A program made the translations under genes and the position numbers. Source: an uncultured Ruminococcus sp. (GTDB taxonomy: Bacteria; Bacillota; Clostridia; Oscillospirales; Ruminococcaceae). From it: 6,294 nucleotides of DNA. The stretch covers positions 1-6,294 of the forward strand of contig ONNL01000071.1 in the NCBI GenBank assembly GCA_900319195.1, in the 5' to 3' direction. The notes below the pieces were generated by a model. It did no database searches. It was not told the DNA's origin and saw only the letters and a program-made list of their open reading frames with translations. This document shows positions 1 through 6,209 of this stretch, piece after piece. Position 1 is the stretch's first letter. Every line of letters begins with the position of its first letter.

Positions 1-23
1 TGCGTATTTGCCCCCCTCACAAA

Positions 24-47
24 GCGCGTACGTCGCGCACCGTTTTT
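24..47 (+). terminator. Weak candidate GC-rich hairpin plus T5
   Basis: GCGCG at 24-28 pairs with CGCGC at 34-38 across a 5-nt loop, followed by ACCG and five T residues at 43-47. The stem is short and the T run starts 4 nt after it, so this is weak as an intrinsic terminator. It could end a plus-strand gene left of the window, or be part of a larger structured repeat cut by the window edge. Confidence 0.25.
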
Positions 48-97
48 CGCGTCAGAATCATTAAGAAACAGAACTGACTTCCGCGATCGTAAACAAC

Positions 98-240
98 TTA
101 GTGACGCAACTCTTTTAGCTTGCTGTCAAGACCGCCATTCATGGCGCTTGTTTTAGTCCTGACAGGCTGAGAGTTTGCGGTATCATTGGCAAATGCGAAC
201 GCCGCTGTGATGATCAGCCACACGATAAACAATTACTCAT
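98..240 (-). pseudogene. Possible frameshifted small membrane peptide (hypothetical)
   Basis: I do not recognise this. On the minus strand an open frame runs from TTG (232-230) to TAA (100-98), 44 codons, beginning LFIVWLIITAAFAFAND, a convincing transmembrane or signal-like segment, and ending in a polar, charged tail GGLDSKLKELRH. An ATG at 240-238 is in a different frame and soon meets a stop, but restoring one base near 230-234 would join them into a 47-residue peptide starting MSNLFIVWL. There is no good Shine-Dalgarno upstream of either start. It could be a decayed gene, a sequencing error in a short T run, a real TTG-started peptide, or chance. It lies about 90 nt beyond the tmcAL stop in the same orientation, so it could be co-transcribed. 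Confidence 0.3.
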
Positions 241-328
241 TATTTGGGAAACGCCGTTTATAATAACCGAAAGCACATCACATTCGTGACCGCATCGCGC
301 TCCCGTACTGATGTAATCCATAATTCCC

Positions 329-1531
329 TTATTCCATATCTATCATTATTCTCGCCCTGTAATCCTTCTGAGCGGAGGTCACAGTCTCAAGAGCAAGTCC
401 GTACACATCGGAGGCTCTTATCTCAAGCTCCGCAAAGCGTTCTGCCTCGGGACTGAGCTGTGAGAGCTTTGCAATTGAAGTAGCATACGGGATAGAAGCC
501 GTATCCTTTGCCTTTGCGAGTATCTCTCTGCCGCGCTCGTTGAATGCGAGAATGCGTCCGTAGGGAGCTGTCTGCTTCATATCCTCCTTGGTTATGCCTA
601 TGAGGAGCGAGAGCATTATACGTCTTATGCGTGACATTGTGTATCTCTTTGTCTTTACGGTGAACAGCAGCTCATCGAGCGAGCCTGCCATTCTTGCGCC
701 GTAGATGCGGTTTTCAAGTCCCTGACCGACATCGTTTATCTGAGCTATATCCTCGACGCTGCTCGTTCTCAGCTTATAGAGCATGATTCGCTCGAGCCTG
801 CTGAGTGACGCTATCTCACCGTTTCTGAACGCATTGTTCAGCGCGTCTATCCATATCGAAGAAGTATAGCCGTTTATGCCGACGGTAGACCTGTCATTGA
901 GTATCCTCTCGCGGATATATGAAGCGCTTGCATAGCCGTTGACCGCGTCTGCACTGTCATGCGGAGTGTTCACACGCTTAACGGTGAAAGGCTGCATATC
1001 CGAGCGGTATTTTTTGAGTGCACGCATATACTCGATAGCAAGGAGATTGTTAGGCTCCGAGATAACAGCCGCTGTTTCGGAGTCTGTGCCGTTTATAACG
1101 GACGTGAGCGCACGCGGATATGTATATCCCTTTTCCATTATCTCGCGGATAGTGTCCTTCTGCACGGCAGCAGTTATCTCAACGGTATCGAGTGCCTTTT
1201 GAAGCTTGTCAATGTCGCCGCATTCGCTGCCGAATGAGAGCTCGTCGATACATCCCATTGAATTGAGCAGCCATACTGCGCCCGAAGCGAAGTTCTCCGC
1301 CGACGAAAGACAGAACTGTACGGGGAGCTCGATAACGAGGTCTGCACCCGAATGCACGGCAAGACGCGCTCTTTCAAGCTTGTCCATGACCGCAGTGTCT
1401 CCGCGCTGAACGAAGTTTCCGCTCATAACAGCCACAACATGAGTCGCACCGTTTTTTCTTGTCTCACGGATATGAAAAAGGTGACCGTTATGGAATGGAT
1501 TGTACTCACATATGATTCCGCTGATTTTCAT
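329..1531 (-). CDS. tmcAL: tRNA(Met) cytidine acetate ligase TmcAL
   Basis: The 400-residue product belongs to the TmcAL (formerly YlbM) family. These enzymes use ATP to activate acetate as acetyl-AMP and transfer the acetyl group to the wobble cytidine (C34) of elongator tRNA-Met, giving ac4C, which supports accurate AUG decoding. Seen here: the nucleotidyltransferase signature CEYNPFHNGH at residues 8-17 with its HxGH core at 14-17, SGNFVQRG at 37-44, EPNNLLAIEY at 159-168 and ASASYIRE at 201-208, then a C-terminal helical half ending normally. Length fits the family (about 400). The start at 1531 is preferred over an upstream TTG at 1558 because AGAGGT (1538-1543) lies 6 nt before it and the family starts at MKISGIICEYNP. 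It is transcribed divergently from ackA, with 201 nt between the starts. Function rests on family knowledge and intact motifs. Confidence 0.95.
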   Translation of the reverse strand: MKISGIICEYNPFHNGHLFHIRETRKNGATHVVAVMSGNFVQRGDTAVMDKLERARLAVHSGADLVIELPVQFCLSSAENFASGAVWLLNSMGCIDELSFGSECGDIDKLQKALDTVEITAAVQKDTIREIMEKGYTYPRALTSVINGTDSETAAVISEPNNLLAIEYMRALKKYRSDMQPFTVKRVNTPHDSADAVNGYASASYIRERILNDRSTVGINGYTSSIWIDALNNAFRNGEIASLSRLERIMLYKLRTSSVEDIAQINDVGQGLENRIYGARMAGSLDELLFTVKTKRYTMSRIRRIMLSLLIGITKEDMKQTAPYGRILAFNERGREILAKAKDTASIPYATSIAKLSQLSPEAERFAELEIRASDVYGLALETVTSAQKDYRARIMIDME

Positions 1532-1537
1532 TTTACT

Positions 1538-1543
1538 ACCTCT
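1538..1543 (-). promoter_or_regulatory. Ribosome binding site deciding the tmcAL start
   Basis: AGAGGT on the minus strand sits 6 nt before the ATG at 1531-1529. This places the start at residue 10 of the longest open frame rather than at the upstream TTG. Confidence 0.8.
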
Positions 1544-1578
1544 TTCCTTAAAATTCAATGTATTTCGGGTATTTTTAT

Positions 1579-1596
1579 GATTTTACACATAAAATC
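1579..1596. promoter_or_regulatory. Perfect 7-bp inverted repeat in the tmcAL leader
   Basis: GATTTTA (1579-1585) and TAAAATC (1590-1596) flank CACA. On the minus strand this would fold in the proposed tmcAL 5' leader, 48-65 nt before the start codon. It could be a small RNA hairpin or an operator-like palindrome. It is AT-rich and has no following U run in either direction, so it is not called a terminator. Confidence 0.4.
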
Positions 1597-1600
1597 GGGA

Positions 1601-1666
1601 CTTTTCGGAAATGATTTATCGTTATTTCCTCGTTTTTTGAGGCAGAAAATATAAATTTCCGAAAAG
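1601..1666. repeat. 12-bp perfect inverted repeat in the tmcAL/ackA divergent region
   Basis: CTTTTCGGAAAT at 1601-1612 is the exact reverse complement of ATTTCCGAAAAG at 1655-1666, with 42 nt between the arms and centres 54 bp apart, about five helical turns. The right arm falls inside the spacer of the proposed tmcAL promoter and ends 4 nt before the proposed ackA -35 box. This is the geometry expected of paired binding sites for a regulator that bends or loops DNA, although a stem in the tmcAL leader is possible if transcription starts further upstream than proposed. Confidence 0.55.
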
Positions 1667-1675
1667 CACTTGCAA
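1648..1675 (-). promoter_or_regulatory. Candidate tmcAL promoter
   Basis: Read on the minus strand, TTGCAA (1675-1670) is followed after 16 nt by TATATT (1653-1648), a 5 of 6 match to the -10 consensus. This would start transcription near 1640 and give a leader of about 110 nt before tmcAL. The -35 box is the same palindromic hexamer proposed for ackA on the other strand. The area is AT-rich, so chance matches are likely and the call is moderate. Confidence 0.45.
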
Positions 1676-1704
1676 TTTGTGCAAAAATAGTATATTATTA
1701 TAAT
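1670..1704 (+). promoter_or_regulatory. Candidate ackA promoter
   Basis: TTGCAA (1670-1675) is followed after 17 nt by TATTAT (1693-1698). An alternative is TTGTGC (1677-1682), a 16-nt spacer and a perfect TATAAT (1699-1704). Either gives a start point roughly 20-30 nt before the ackA start codon. The choice between them cannot be made by reading alone. Confidence 0.6.
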
Positions 1705-1732
1705 ATAGTTTATTTGAAAGGATTGTTTACAG

Positions 1733-2932
1733 ATGATTATTTTAGTTGTAAACGCTGGAAGCTCATCGCTCAAGTATCAGCTTATCAACATGGACGATGA
1801 AAGCGTGATCGCAAAGGGCAACTGTGACAGAATCGGTATCGACGGTCACATCTCCCACAAGACATTCGACGGAAGAAAGTTCGAGCAGGACTGCTCCTTC
1901 CCCACTCACACAGAGGCTTTTGAAAAGCTCGTTGAGACTCTTACAACAGGCGATGCAGCCGTTATCAAGAGCATGAGCGAGATCTCTGCAGTCGGTCACC
2001 GTATAGTACAGGGTGCAGATGTGTTTGACAGATCAGTTCTCGTTACAGAGGAAATAATCGACAAGATCGACGACCTCCGCGAGCTCGCTCCCGTACACAA
2101 CCACGGTCATGCGCTTGCACTCCGTGCCTGCACAAAGGTAATTCCCGAGGGCACTCCCCAGGTAGTTGTATTCGATACAGCTTTCCACCAGACAATGCCT
2201 CCGAAGGCTTATATGTTCGGTCTTCCTTATGAGGACTACGAGAAGCTCCACGTAAGAAAGTACGGCTTCCACGGCACATCTCACAGATTCGTTTCCGCTG
2301 CACTTGCAAAGGCAATGGGCAGAGACATCAAGGATCTCAAGATCGTATCATGCCACCTCGGAAACGGTTCATCTATCACTGCTGTTGACGGCGGAAAGTC
2401 CGTTGATACAACAATGGGCTTCACTCCCCTTGACGGTGTTATCATGGGTACACGTTCGGGTGCTGTTGACCCCTCTGCTGTTACATACGTTGCTTCAAAG
2501 CACGGCTTTACTCCCGAGGAGATGAGCGAGTACCTCAACAAGAAGTCGGGATTCCTCGGTATCTCAGGTGTTTCCTCTGATAACCGCGACATCATCGCTG
2601 CTTCCAATGAGGGCAACAAGAGAGCCGCTCTCGTAAATGAGATGCTCACATATGAGATAAAGAAGTATATCGGCGGATTTGCTGCTGCAATGAACGGTCT
2701 TGACGCTGTTCTCTTCACAGGCGGAATCGGCGAGAACGAGGCACTCGTTCGTAAGATGGCTTGTGAGGATATGGACTTCCTCGGCATAAAGCTCGATGAC
2801 AAGATCAACGAGAGCACAAGAGGCGAGACTATCAGGATCTCCTCACCTGATTCAAAGGTAGAGGTATGGATAGTTCCCACAAACGAGGAGCTCCTCATCG
2901 CAAGAGATACACTTGCACTTATCTCAAAGTAA
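1733..2932 (+). CDS. ackA: Acetate kinase AckA
   Basis: Cytosolic acetate kinase, 399 residues, the usual family length. It interconverts acetyl phosphate plus ADP with acetate plus ATP, the ATP-yielding last step of acetate fermentation. Motifs are intact: NAGSSSLKY at 7-15, Arg90 in GHRIVQG, His122, Asp148 in FDTAFH, His180 in RKYGFHGTSH, HLGNGSS at 208-214, Arg241 in GTRSGAVDP, FTGGIGENE at 328-336 and PTNEE at 382-386, which match the substrate and catalytic positions known from the Methanosarcina thermophila enzyme. The ATG is preceded by AAAGGA (1717-1722) at 10 nt. It has its own promoter and terminator, so it appears monocistronic. The usual partner, phosphotransacetylase (pta), is not next to it in this window. 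Codon choice looks regular and GC-ending, as in a well-expressed gene. Confidence 0.98.
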   Translation: MIILVVNAGSSSLKYQLINMDDESVIAKGNCDRIGIDGHISHKTFDGRKFEQDCSFPTHTEAFEKLVETLTTGDAAVIKSMSEISAVGHRIVQGADVFDRSVLVTEEIIDKIDDLRELAPVHNHGHALALRACTKVIPEGTPQVVVFDTAFHQTMPPKAYMFGLPYEDYEKLHVRKYGFHGTSHRFVSAALAKAMGRDIKDLKIVSCHLGNGSSITAVDGGKSVDTTMGFTPLDGVIMGTRSGAVDPSAVTYVASKHGFTPEEMSEYLNKKSGFLGISGVSSDNRDIIAASNEGNKRAALVNEMLTYEIKKYIGGFAAAMNGLDAVLFTGGIGENEALVRKMACEDMDFLGIKLDDKINESTRGETIRISSPDSKVEVWIVPTNEELLIARDTLALISK

Positions 2933-3027
2933 TTTTTATTATAACACGTTTTAACAAAAAAATCAATAGTATGCGGTAAAAAGCTTCACAGAGCGGAATA
3001 CGCTCGGGAGCGGCACTGCACATCATC

Positions 3028-3064
3028 GGGGAAGGTCCTGTCGAAAGGGACTCTCCCCTTTTTT
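3028..3064 (+). terminator. Intrinsic terminator of ackA
   Basis: GGGGA (3028-3032) pairs with TCCCC (3054-3058) and GTCC (3035-3038) with GGAC (3048-3051), separated by a small internal loop and closed by a short purine-rich apical loop. Six T residues follow directly at 3059-3064. It lies 95 nt after the ackA stop codon, rather distant but with no gene between. Confidence 0.85.
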
Positions 3065-3157
3065 GTCCCTGTAAGGCACTGCGGACACAGTTGGACTTTT
3101 TAGTCATTCCGACGACAGAAATCATAGATATGACGAAATATATGTATAAATTGATTG

Positions 3158-3186
3158 TTGCTTTTTCATTGATAAAGTGATATAAT
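3158..3186 (+). promoter_or_regulatory. Extended -10 promoter of the dockerin gene
   Basis: A perfect TATAAT at 3181-3186 is preceded by TG at 3178-3179 (extended -10) and by TTGCTT at 3158-3163 with a 17-nt spacer. Transcription would start near 3192-3194, giving a leader of about 38 nt. This separates the gene from ackA as its own transcription unit. Confidence 0.8.
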
Positions 3187-3199
3187 ATATACATATATT
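3184..3199. promoter_or_regulatory. AT palindrome across the dockerin-gene start point
   Basis: AATATAT (3184-3190) and ATATATT (3193-3199) flank AC. The palindrome overlaps the -10 box and the predicted start point, so it could be an operator. The low-complexity AT composition makes chance a serious alternative. Confidence 0.3.
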
Positions 3200-3215
3200 G
3201 ATAATCTTTTCCGTA

Positions 3216-3224
3216 AAAGGAGGT
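3216..3224 (+). promoter_or_regulatory. Strong ribosome binding site deciding the dockerin-gene start
   Basis: AAAGGAGGT ends 6 nt before ATG at 3231, a near-perfect anti-SD match. It places the start at 3231 rather than at the in-frame TTG at 3198, which lies too close to the predicted transcription start and would put the RBS inside the coding region. Confidence 0.9.
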
Positions 3225-3230
3225 CATTCT

Positions 3231-6095
3231 ATGAAATTCAGACCGACAGGTGTTATAATGGCAGCAGTGATGTGCCTAACTTCCCTCTCAATGTCGGGAC
3301 TCGCAGCCGCTCCAACTGAAAGCGGAGTGCAGGCTGTCATCTATGTTTCGCCCGACGGAAGCGACAGCGGCGACGGCTCGTTAGGCTCGCCATTTCTCAC
3401 TCTCGGAGCGGCGCGTGATGCTGTCCGCAAGATAAACGGCAATATGAGCGGTGACATCATCGTCCGTCTCAGAGGCGGCGAATACCGCATCACCGAGCCT
3501 GTTTGCTTCGATACGCGCGATTCGGGCACAAACGGTCACAGGATAATCTACACTGCCTATGAAAACGAAGTCCCCGTGATAAACGGCGCTCAGCAGGTCA
3601 CAGGCTGGACTAAGGACGAAAGTGGGCTCTATTCCGCTCCGCTCGACCGCAGTGTCAAGCTCCGCAACCTCTATGTCAACGACAGACGTGCGAATATGGG
3701 CAGCATTTCCGTACAGTGCCTCGGCGGTGTCGGAAAGTACAATGTCACCGCAGGACAGGCTGACTGGGCATGGGACTCCGGCTCGAAGGCTGACGGTGCC
3801 TCCTACGACCCCAACTCAGTCCGCTATATCACCTCGGATTACGACGATATCGAGATAATAAACGGCACGACATGGAACGAAAATATCGTATGTGTCCGCG
3901 ACGTTAAATTCGAGGACGGAAGTCTCAACTTCTACTTCCAACAGCCATACGGCGCTATTGCTCAGACTCCCGGCTGGGGCGCAGGCTTTGCAACGAGCGG
4001 CACTCATAAGCTGTGCAACGCGCTTGAATTTGTGGACTCCCCCGGGGAATTCTACTTCAGCAAGTCGGAGAAGAAGCTGTACTACTATCCGCGCGAGGAC
4101 GAGAATATGGCGACCGCCGACGTTGAAGCTCCCGTTGCGGACTGCCTGATAAAGATACAGGGCAATTCCACCGAGGACAGAGTGAGCAATCTGAGCTTCA
4201 GCGGCATAACCTTTGAAAACACCGAGTATCAACTCACAGAGGTGGACGGCTCTCACGGAAAATGCACCTGTCAGGCGGCGCAGTCCTACACGGCATTTGC
4301 CGATTACAACTGGCATGACCGCAGGTACGAAATGGCGGACACCCTGCCTGCAATGATTGATGTAAAGAGCACCGATTCCGTGTCCTTCACGGGCAATGTG
4401 GTCAAGCACAGCGGCTCGGACGGTATCTCAATGACCAATGATGTCATCAACTCCGAGGTATGCGGCAACTACATCACGGATATAACCTCGAGCGGTATAA
4501 CTATCGACCACCCTCAGCACATCTACATCGGTGACGCTTCGTGGGACAATCATGAGAAGTTTCCCAAGGGTGTCGAGGGCGTATGCAAAAATATCCTCAT
4601 AAAGAACAACTACCTCTACGACATCAGCGTCGTGGACGGCTTCGGCGGCTGTGCGGCTATCACCACCTACTACGGCGACAGCGTGAGCATTCTCAGCAAT
4701 ACCGTCGAAAAGACCGCCTACAACGGAATACATCTCGGCTGGGGCTGGTGCAACTTCAAGGACAGCACCACCTGCCGCGACAACAAAATATGCGGAAACC
4801 GCGTCATAAACTGCCTTAACCGTCTCCACGACAGCGGCGGTATCTACACGATCGGTCAGATGCCGGGGACAATAATAAATGAGAATTACATCGAGGGAAT
4901 TCCTGCCGGCGCAGGCGGCCGTCCCACCTATGGACTGCACAACGACGAGGGTACGGCATACATCGAGGAAAACGACAACGTGCTCGAGATAAGCCCGAAT
5001 GTAACGTACACTATCAACTGCGAGGACTACGGTCAGAAGCACGACCTCACTATCAAGCGCACCTACGCGACGGTCTGCAAAATGGGCAAAAATCCGCCCG
5101 ACAGCGACATCGACGACCCGATAGTTGTCTCCGATAACGTATGGGACCTCACAAGGTATAAGATATGTCTCGCTTCGGGTGTTGAGAGCGAATACGGCGA
5201 TATGATAACGTCTGGGATAACCTCCGACGCGGACTGGATTTTCCCTGCAAGCTGCGTGACTGCGAGCGGCAGCAAGCTCCCCGTGAGAAGCGGCAGATGC
5301 AATATATGGATAGCTCCCGAGAATACGACAGAATTCAAGACCGACTCAAATATGACAAGGGCAGCGGCTGGTGCCGATTCGATACGTGTTCCAAAGGATG
5401 AGGGCGAATACCGAATCTATGCGGTAAGCTCCGACGGAGAGATACTCTCCTGCTCGTCGCATATCCTACGTGTAAGCGGCTCGGGCACTGTGATAGAGGC
5501 GGAGAGCTGCACCGACAGCAAGGGCGTCCAGACCGAGAATTGCAGCGAGGGCGGAAGTGATGTCGCATACATCGAAAACGGCGACTATATCGGCTTCAGG
5601 GACATCGACTTCGCAGGCGGTACAGATTCGCTCAGCTTCCGCATCGGCGCTCAGAGCGGCGGCAGCACTCTCGAGGTGCACCTTGATTCGCCCGACGGCG
5701 CTCTCATAGGCAGCATGGAGGTCGGCAGCACAGGCGGCTGGCAGACATGGAAAACTCAGACCTGCGCTATTGAAAAGCAGACAGGCACTCATGACGTTTA
5801 CTTCGTGTTCAAGGGCGGAGAGGGCTATCTCTACAACCTCAACTGGTGGACTGTGAACAGCACCGAGACCGAGGGTATTATGGGCGACGCTAACGGCGAC
5901 GGCAGTGTATCTGTCGCTGACCCGACGCTTATCATGCAGGCTGCGGCAAATCCCGATAAGTTTTTTATCAACGACGAGGATAAGCCGTATGCGGACGTTG
6001 CAGGCGGCGGCGACGGTATCACATCAGAGGATGCTCTCACAATACAGAAGTACCTTTCCGGTTCAATAGCTGATTTACCTGTAACTGAGTATTGA
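3231..6095 (+). CDS. Secreted beta-helix glycoside hydrolase-like protein with CBM6 and dockerin (cellulosomal)
   Basis: A 954-residue exported modular protein. Residues 1 to about 26 are a signal peptide (basic start, hydrophobic core, LAAA cleavage area). From about 36 (YVSPDGSDSGDG) begins a right-handed parallel beta-helix protein with LRGGEYRI, LYVNDRR near 145-153 and helix coils at about 320-590 (SGITFENT, NNYLYDIS, SGGIYTIGQ, NENYIEG). The pattern is most like family GH141, whose members include fucosidase and cellulosomal xylanase activities. Asp534 (HDSGG) and Asp572 (NDEGT) are candidate catalytic acids. Residues about 635-750 look like a linker with a beta-sandwich. CBM6 spans 754-876 (IEAES, GDYIGF, STGGWQTWKT, NLNWW). 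The dockerin spans about 882-954, loop 1 at D886-D897 and loop 2 at D922-D934. The likely role is plant cell-wall hemicellulose or pectin side-chain breakdown on a cohesin scaffold. Substrate is unknown. A polysaccharide lyase-like or GH120-like assignment is the main alternative. Confidence 0.88.
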   Translation: MKFRPTGVIMAAVMCLTSLSMSGLAAAPTESGVQAVIYVSPDGSDSGDGSLGSPFLTLGAARDAVRKINGNMSGDIIVRLRGGEYRITEPVCFDTRDSGTNGHRIIYTAYENEVPVINGAQQVTGWTKDESGLYSAPLDRSVKLRNLYVNDRRANMGSISVQCLGGVGKYNVTAGQADWAWDSGSKADGASYDPNSVRYITSDYDDIEIINGTTWNENIVCVRDVKFEDGSLNFYFQQPYGAIAQTPGWGAGFATSGTHKLCNALEFVDSPGEFYFSKSEKKLYYYPREDENMATADVEAPVADCLIKIQGNSTEDRVSNLSFSGITFENTEYQLTEVDGSHGKCTCQAAQSYTAFADYNWHDRRYEMADTLPAMIDVKSTDSVSFTGNVVKHSGSDGISMTNDVINSEVCGNYITDITSSGITIDHPQHIYIGDASWDNHEKFPKGVEGVCKNILIKNNYLYDISVVDGFGGCAAITTYYGDSVSILSNTVEKTAYNGIHLGWGWCNFKDSTTCRDNKICGNRVINCLNRLHDSGGIYTIGQMPGTIINENYIEGIPAGAGGRPTYGLHNDEGTAYIEENDNVLEISPNVTYTINCEDYGQKHDLTIKRTYATVCKMGKNPPDSDIDDPIVVSDNVWDLTRYKICLASGVESEYGDMITSGITSDADWIFPASCVTASGSKLPVRSGRCNIWIAPENTTEFKTDSNMTRAAAGADSIRVPKDEGEYRIYAVSSDGEILSCSSHILRVSGSGTVIEAESCTDSKGVQTENCSEGGSDVAYIENGDYIGFRDIDFAGGTDSLSFRIGAQSGGSTLEVHLDSPDGALIGSMEVGSTGGWQTWKTQTCAIEKQTGTHDVYFVFKGGEGYLYNLNWWTVNSTETEGIMGDANGDGSVSVADPTLIMQAAANPDKFFINDEDKPYADVAGGGDGITSEDALTIQKYLSGSIADLPVTEY

Positions 6096-6120
6096 GCATA
6101 CAGATGTGGTAATCTTATGC
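6096..6120 (+). other. Hairpin immediately after the dockerin-gene stop
   Basis: GCATA (6096-6100) pairs with TATGC (6116-6120) and AGAT (6102-6105) with ATCT (6112-6115), with a one-nt bulge and a 6-nt loop. It starts on the base after the stop codon and is followed by ATTTT. It is too AT-rich for a strong terminator but could protect the mRNA 3' end. Confidence 0.5.
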
Positions 6121-6128
6121 ATTTTAAA

Positions 6129-6156
6129 GGGGAAGCTCTCTGGACGAGGCTTCCCC
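6129..6156 (+). terminator. Strong hairpin downstream of the dockerin gene
   Basis: GGGGAAGC (6129-6136) pairs perfectly with GCTTCCCC (6149-6156). CTC/GAG extend the stem past a single bulged T to a 5-nt loop. Only three T residues follow (after AAA), so it may end transcription inefficiently or work with the next hairpin. It begins 33 nt after the stop codon. Confidence 0.6.
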
Positions 6157-6168
6157 AAATTTCGTGCC

Positions 6169-6192
6169 TGAAGGCTTTGCTTCAATTTTTTT
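6169..6192 (+). terminator. Short-stem hairpin with T7 tract
   Basis: TGAAG (6169-6173) pairs with CTTCA (6180-6184) over a 6-nt loop, followed by A and seven T residues at 6186-6192. The stem is short but the T tract is the best in this region. Together with the strong stem at 6129-6156 it likely ends the dockerin transcript. Confidence 0.55.
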
Positions 6193-6209
6193 AGAAAAGG
6201 AGCTCGAGG

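Larger units (their letters stand above)
1..328. other. Left-edge stretch without a confident gene, downstream of tmcAL
   Basis: No long open frame with a ribosome binding site is visible on either strand. What can be seen is a GC-rich hairpin at 24-38 (GCGCG/CGCGC arms, 5-nt loop) followed by CCGTTTTT, a gene-like minus-strand frame at 98-240 with an apparent frameshift (listed separately), and a short perfect inverted repeat CGCCAT/ATGGCG at 133-146 that lies inside that frame. No intrinsic terminator for the minus-strand tmcAL transcript is evident just after its stop codon. The region may continue a feature that lies left of the window. Confidence 0.5.

Noticed and set aside
133..146. CGCCAT/ATGGCG inverted repeat as a regulatory hairpin
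   Set aside because: Only 5-6 bp with a very tight loop, and it falls in the codons of the candidate small peptide, so coincidence is likely.
244..456. 70-codon plus-strand frame at the tmcAL 3' end
   Set aside because: Overlaps the tmcAL coding end in antisense, has no ribosome binding site, and its product has no domain-like character.
2281..2898. 205-codon minus-strand open frame inside ackA
   Set aside because: It is a shadow of ackA, which has all its catalytic motifs in the plus frame. The minus frame shows no recognisable domain and no convincing start signal.
2991..3012. GAGCG/CGCTC/GAGCG set that could form alternative hairpins (an attenuator-like switch) after ackA
   Set aside because: One alternative would need a 2-nt loop, the stems are only 5 bp, and the clear terminator at 3028-3064 explains the region.
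3090..3113. Interrupted stem GTTGG/CCGAC with inner ACT/AGT between the ackA terminator and the next promoter
   Set aside because: It lies upstream of the dockerin promoter and past the ackA terminator, so it is probably not transcribed. The stem has an asymmetric loop and no T run.
3231..3320. Lipoprotein signal with Cys15 as the lipidated residue
   Set aside because: The residues before Cys15 (A-V-M) do not fit a lipobox, and a normal signal peptidase I site (LAAA near 24-27) follows.
4428..5042. 204-codon minus-strand open frame inside the dockerin gene, and the similar one at 3816-4409
   Set aside because: They are antisense shadows of the repetitive beta-helix coding sequence. Their valine- and alanine-rich low-complexity products reflect complementary codons.
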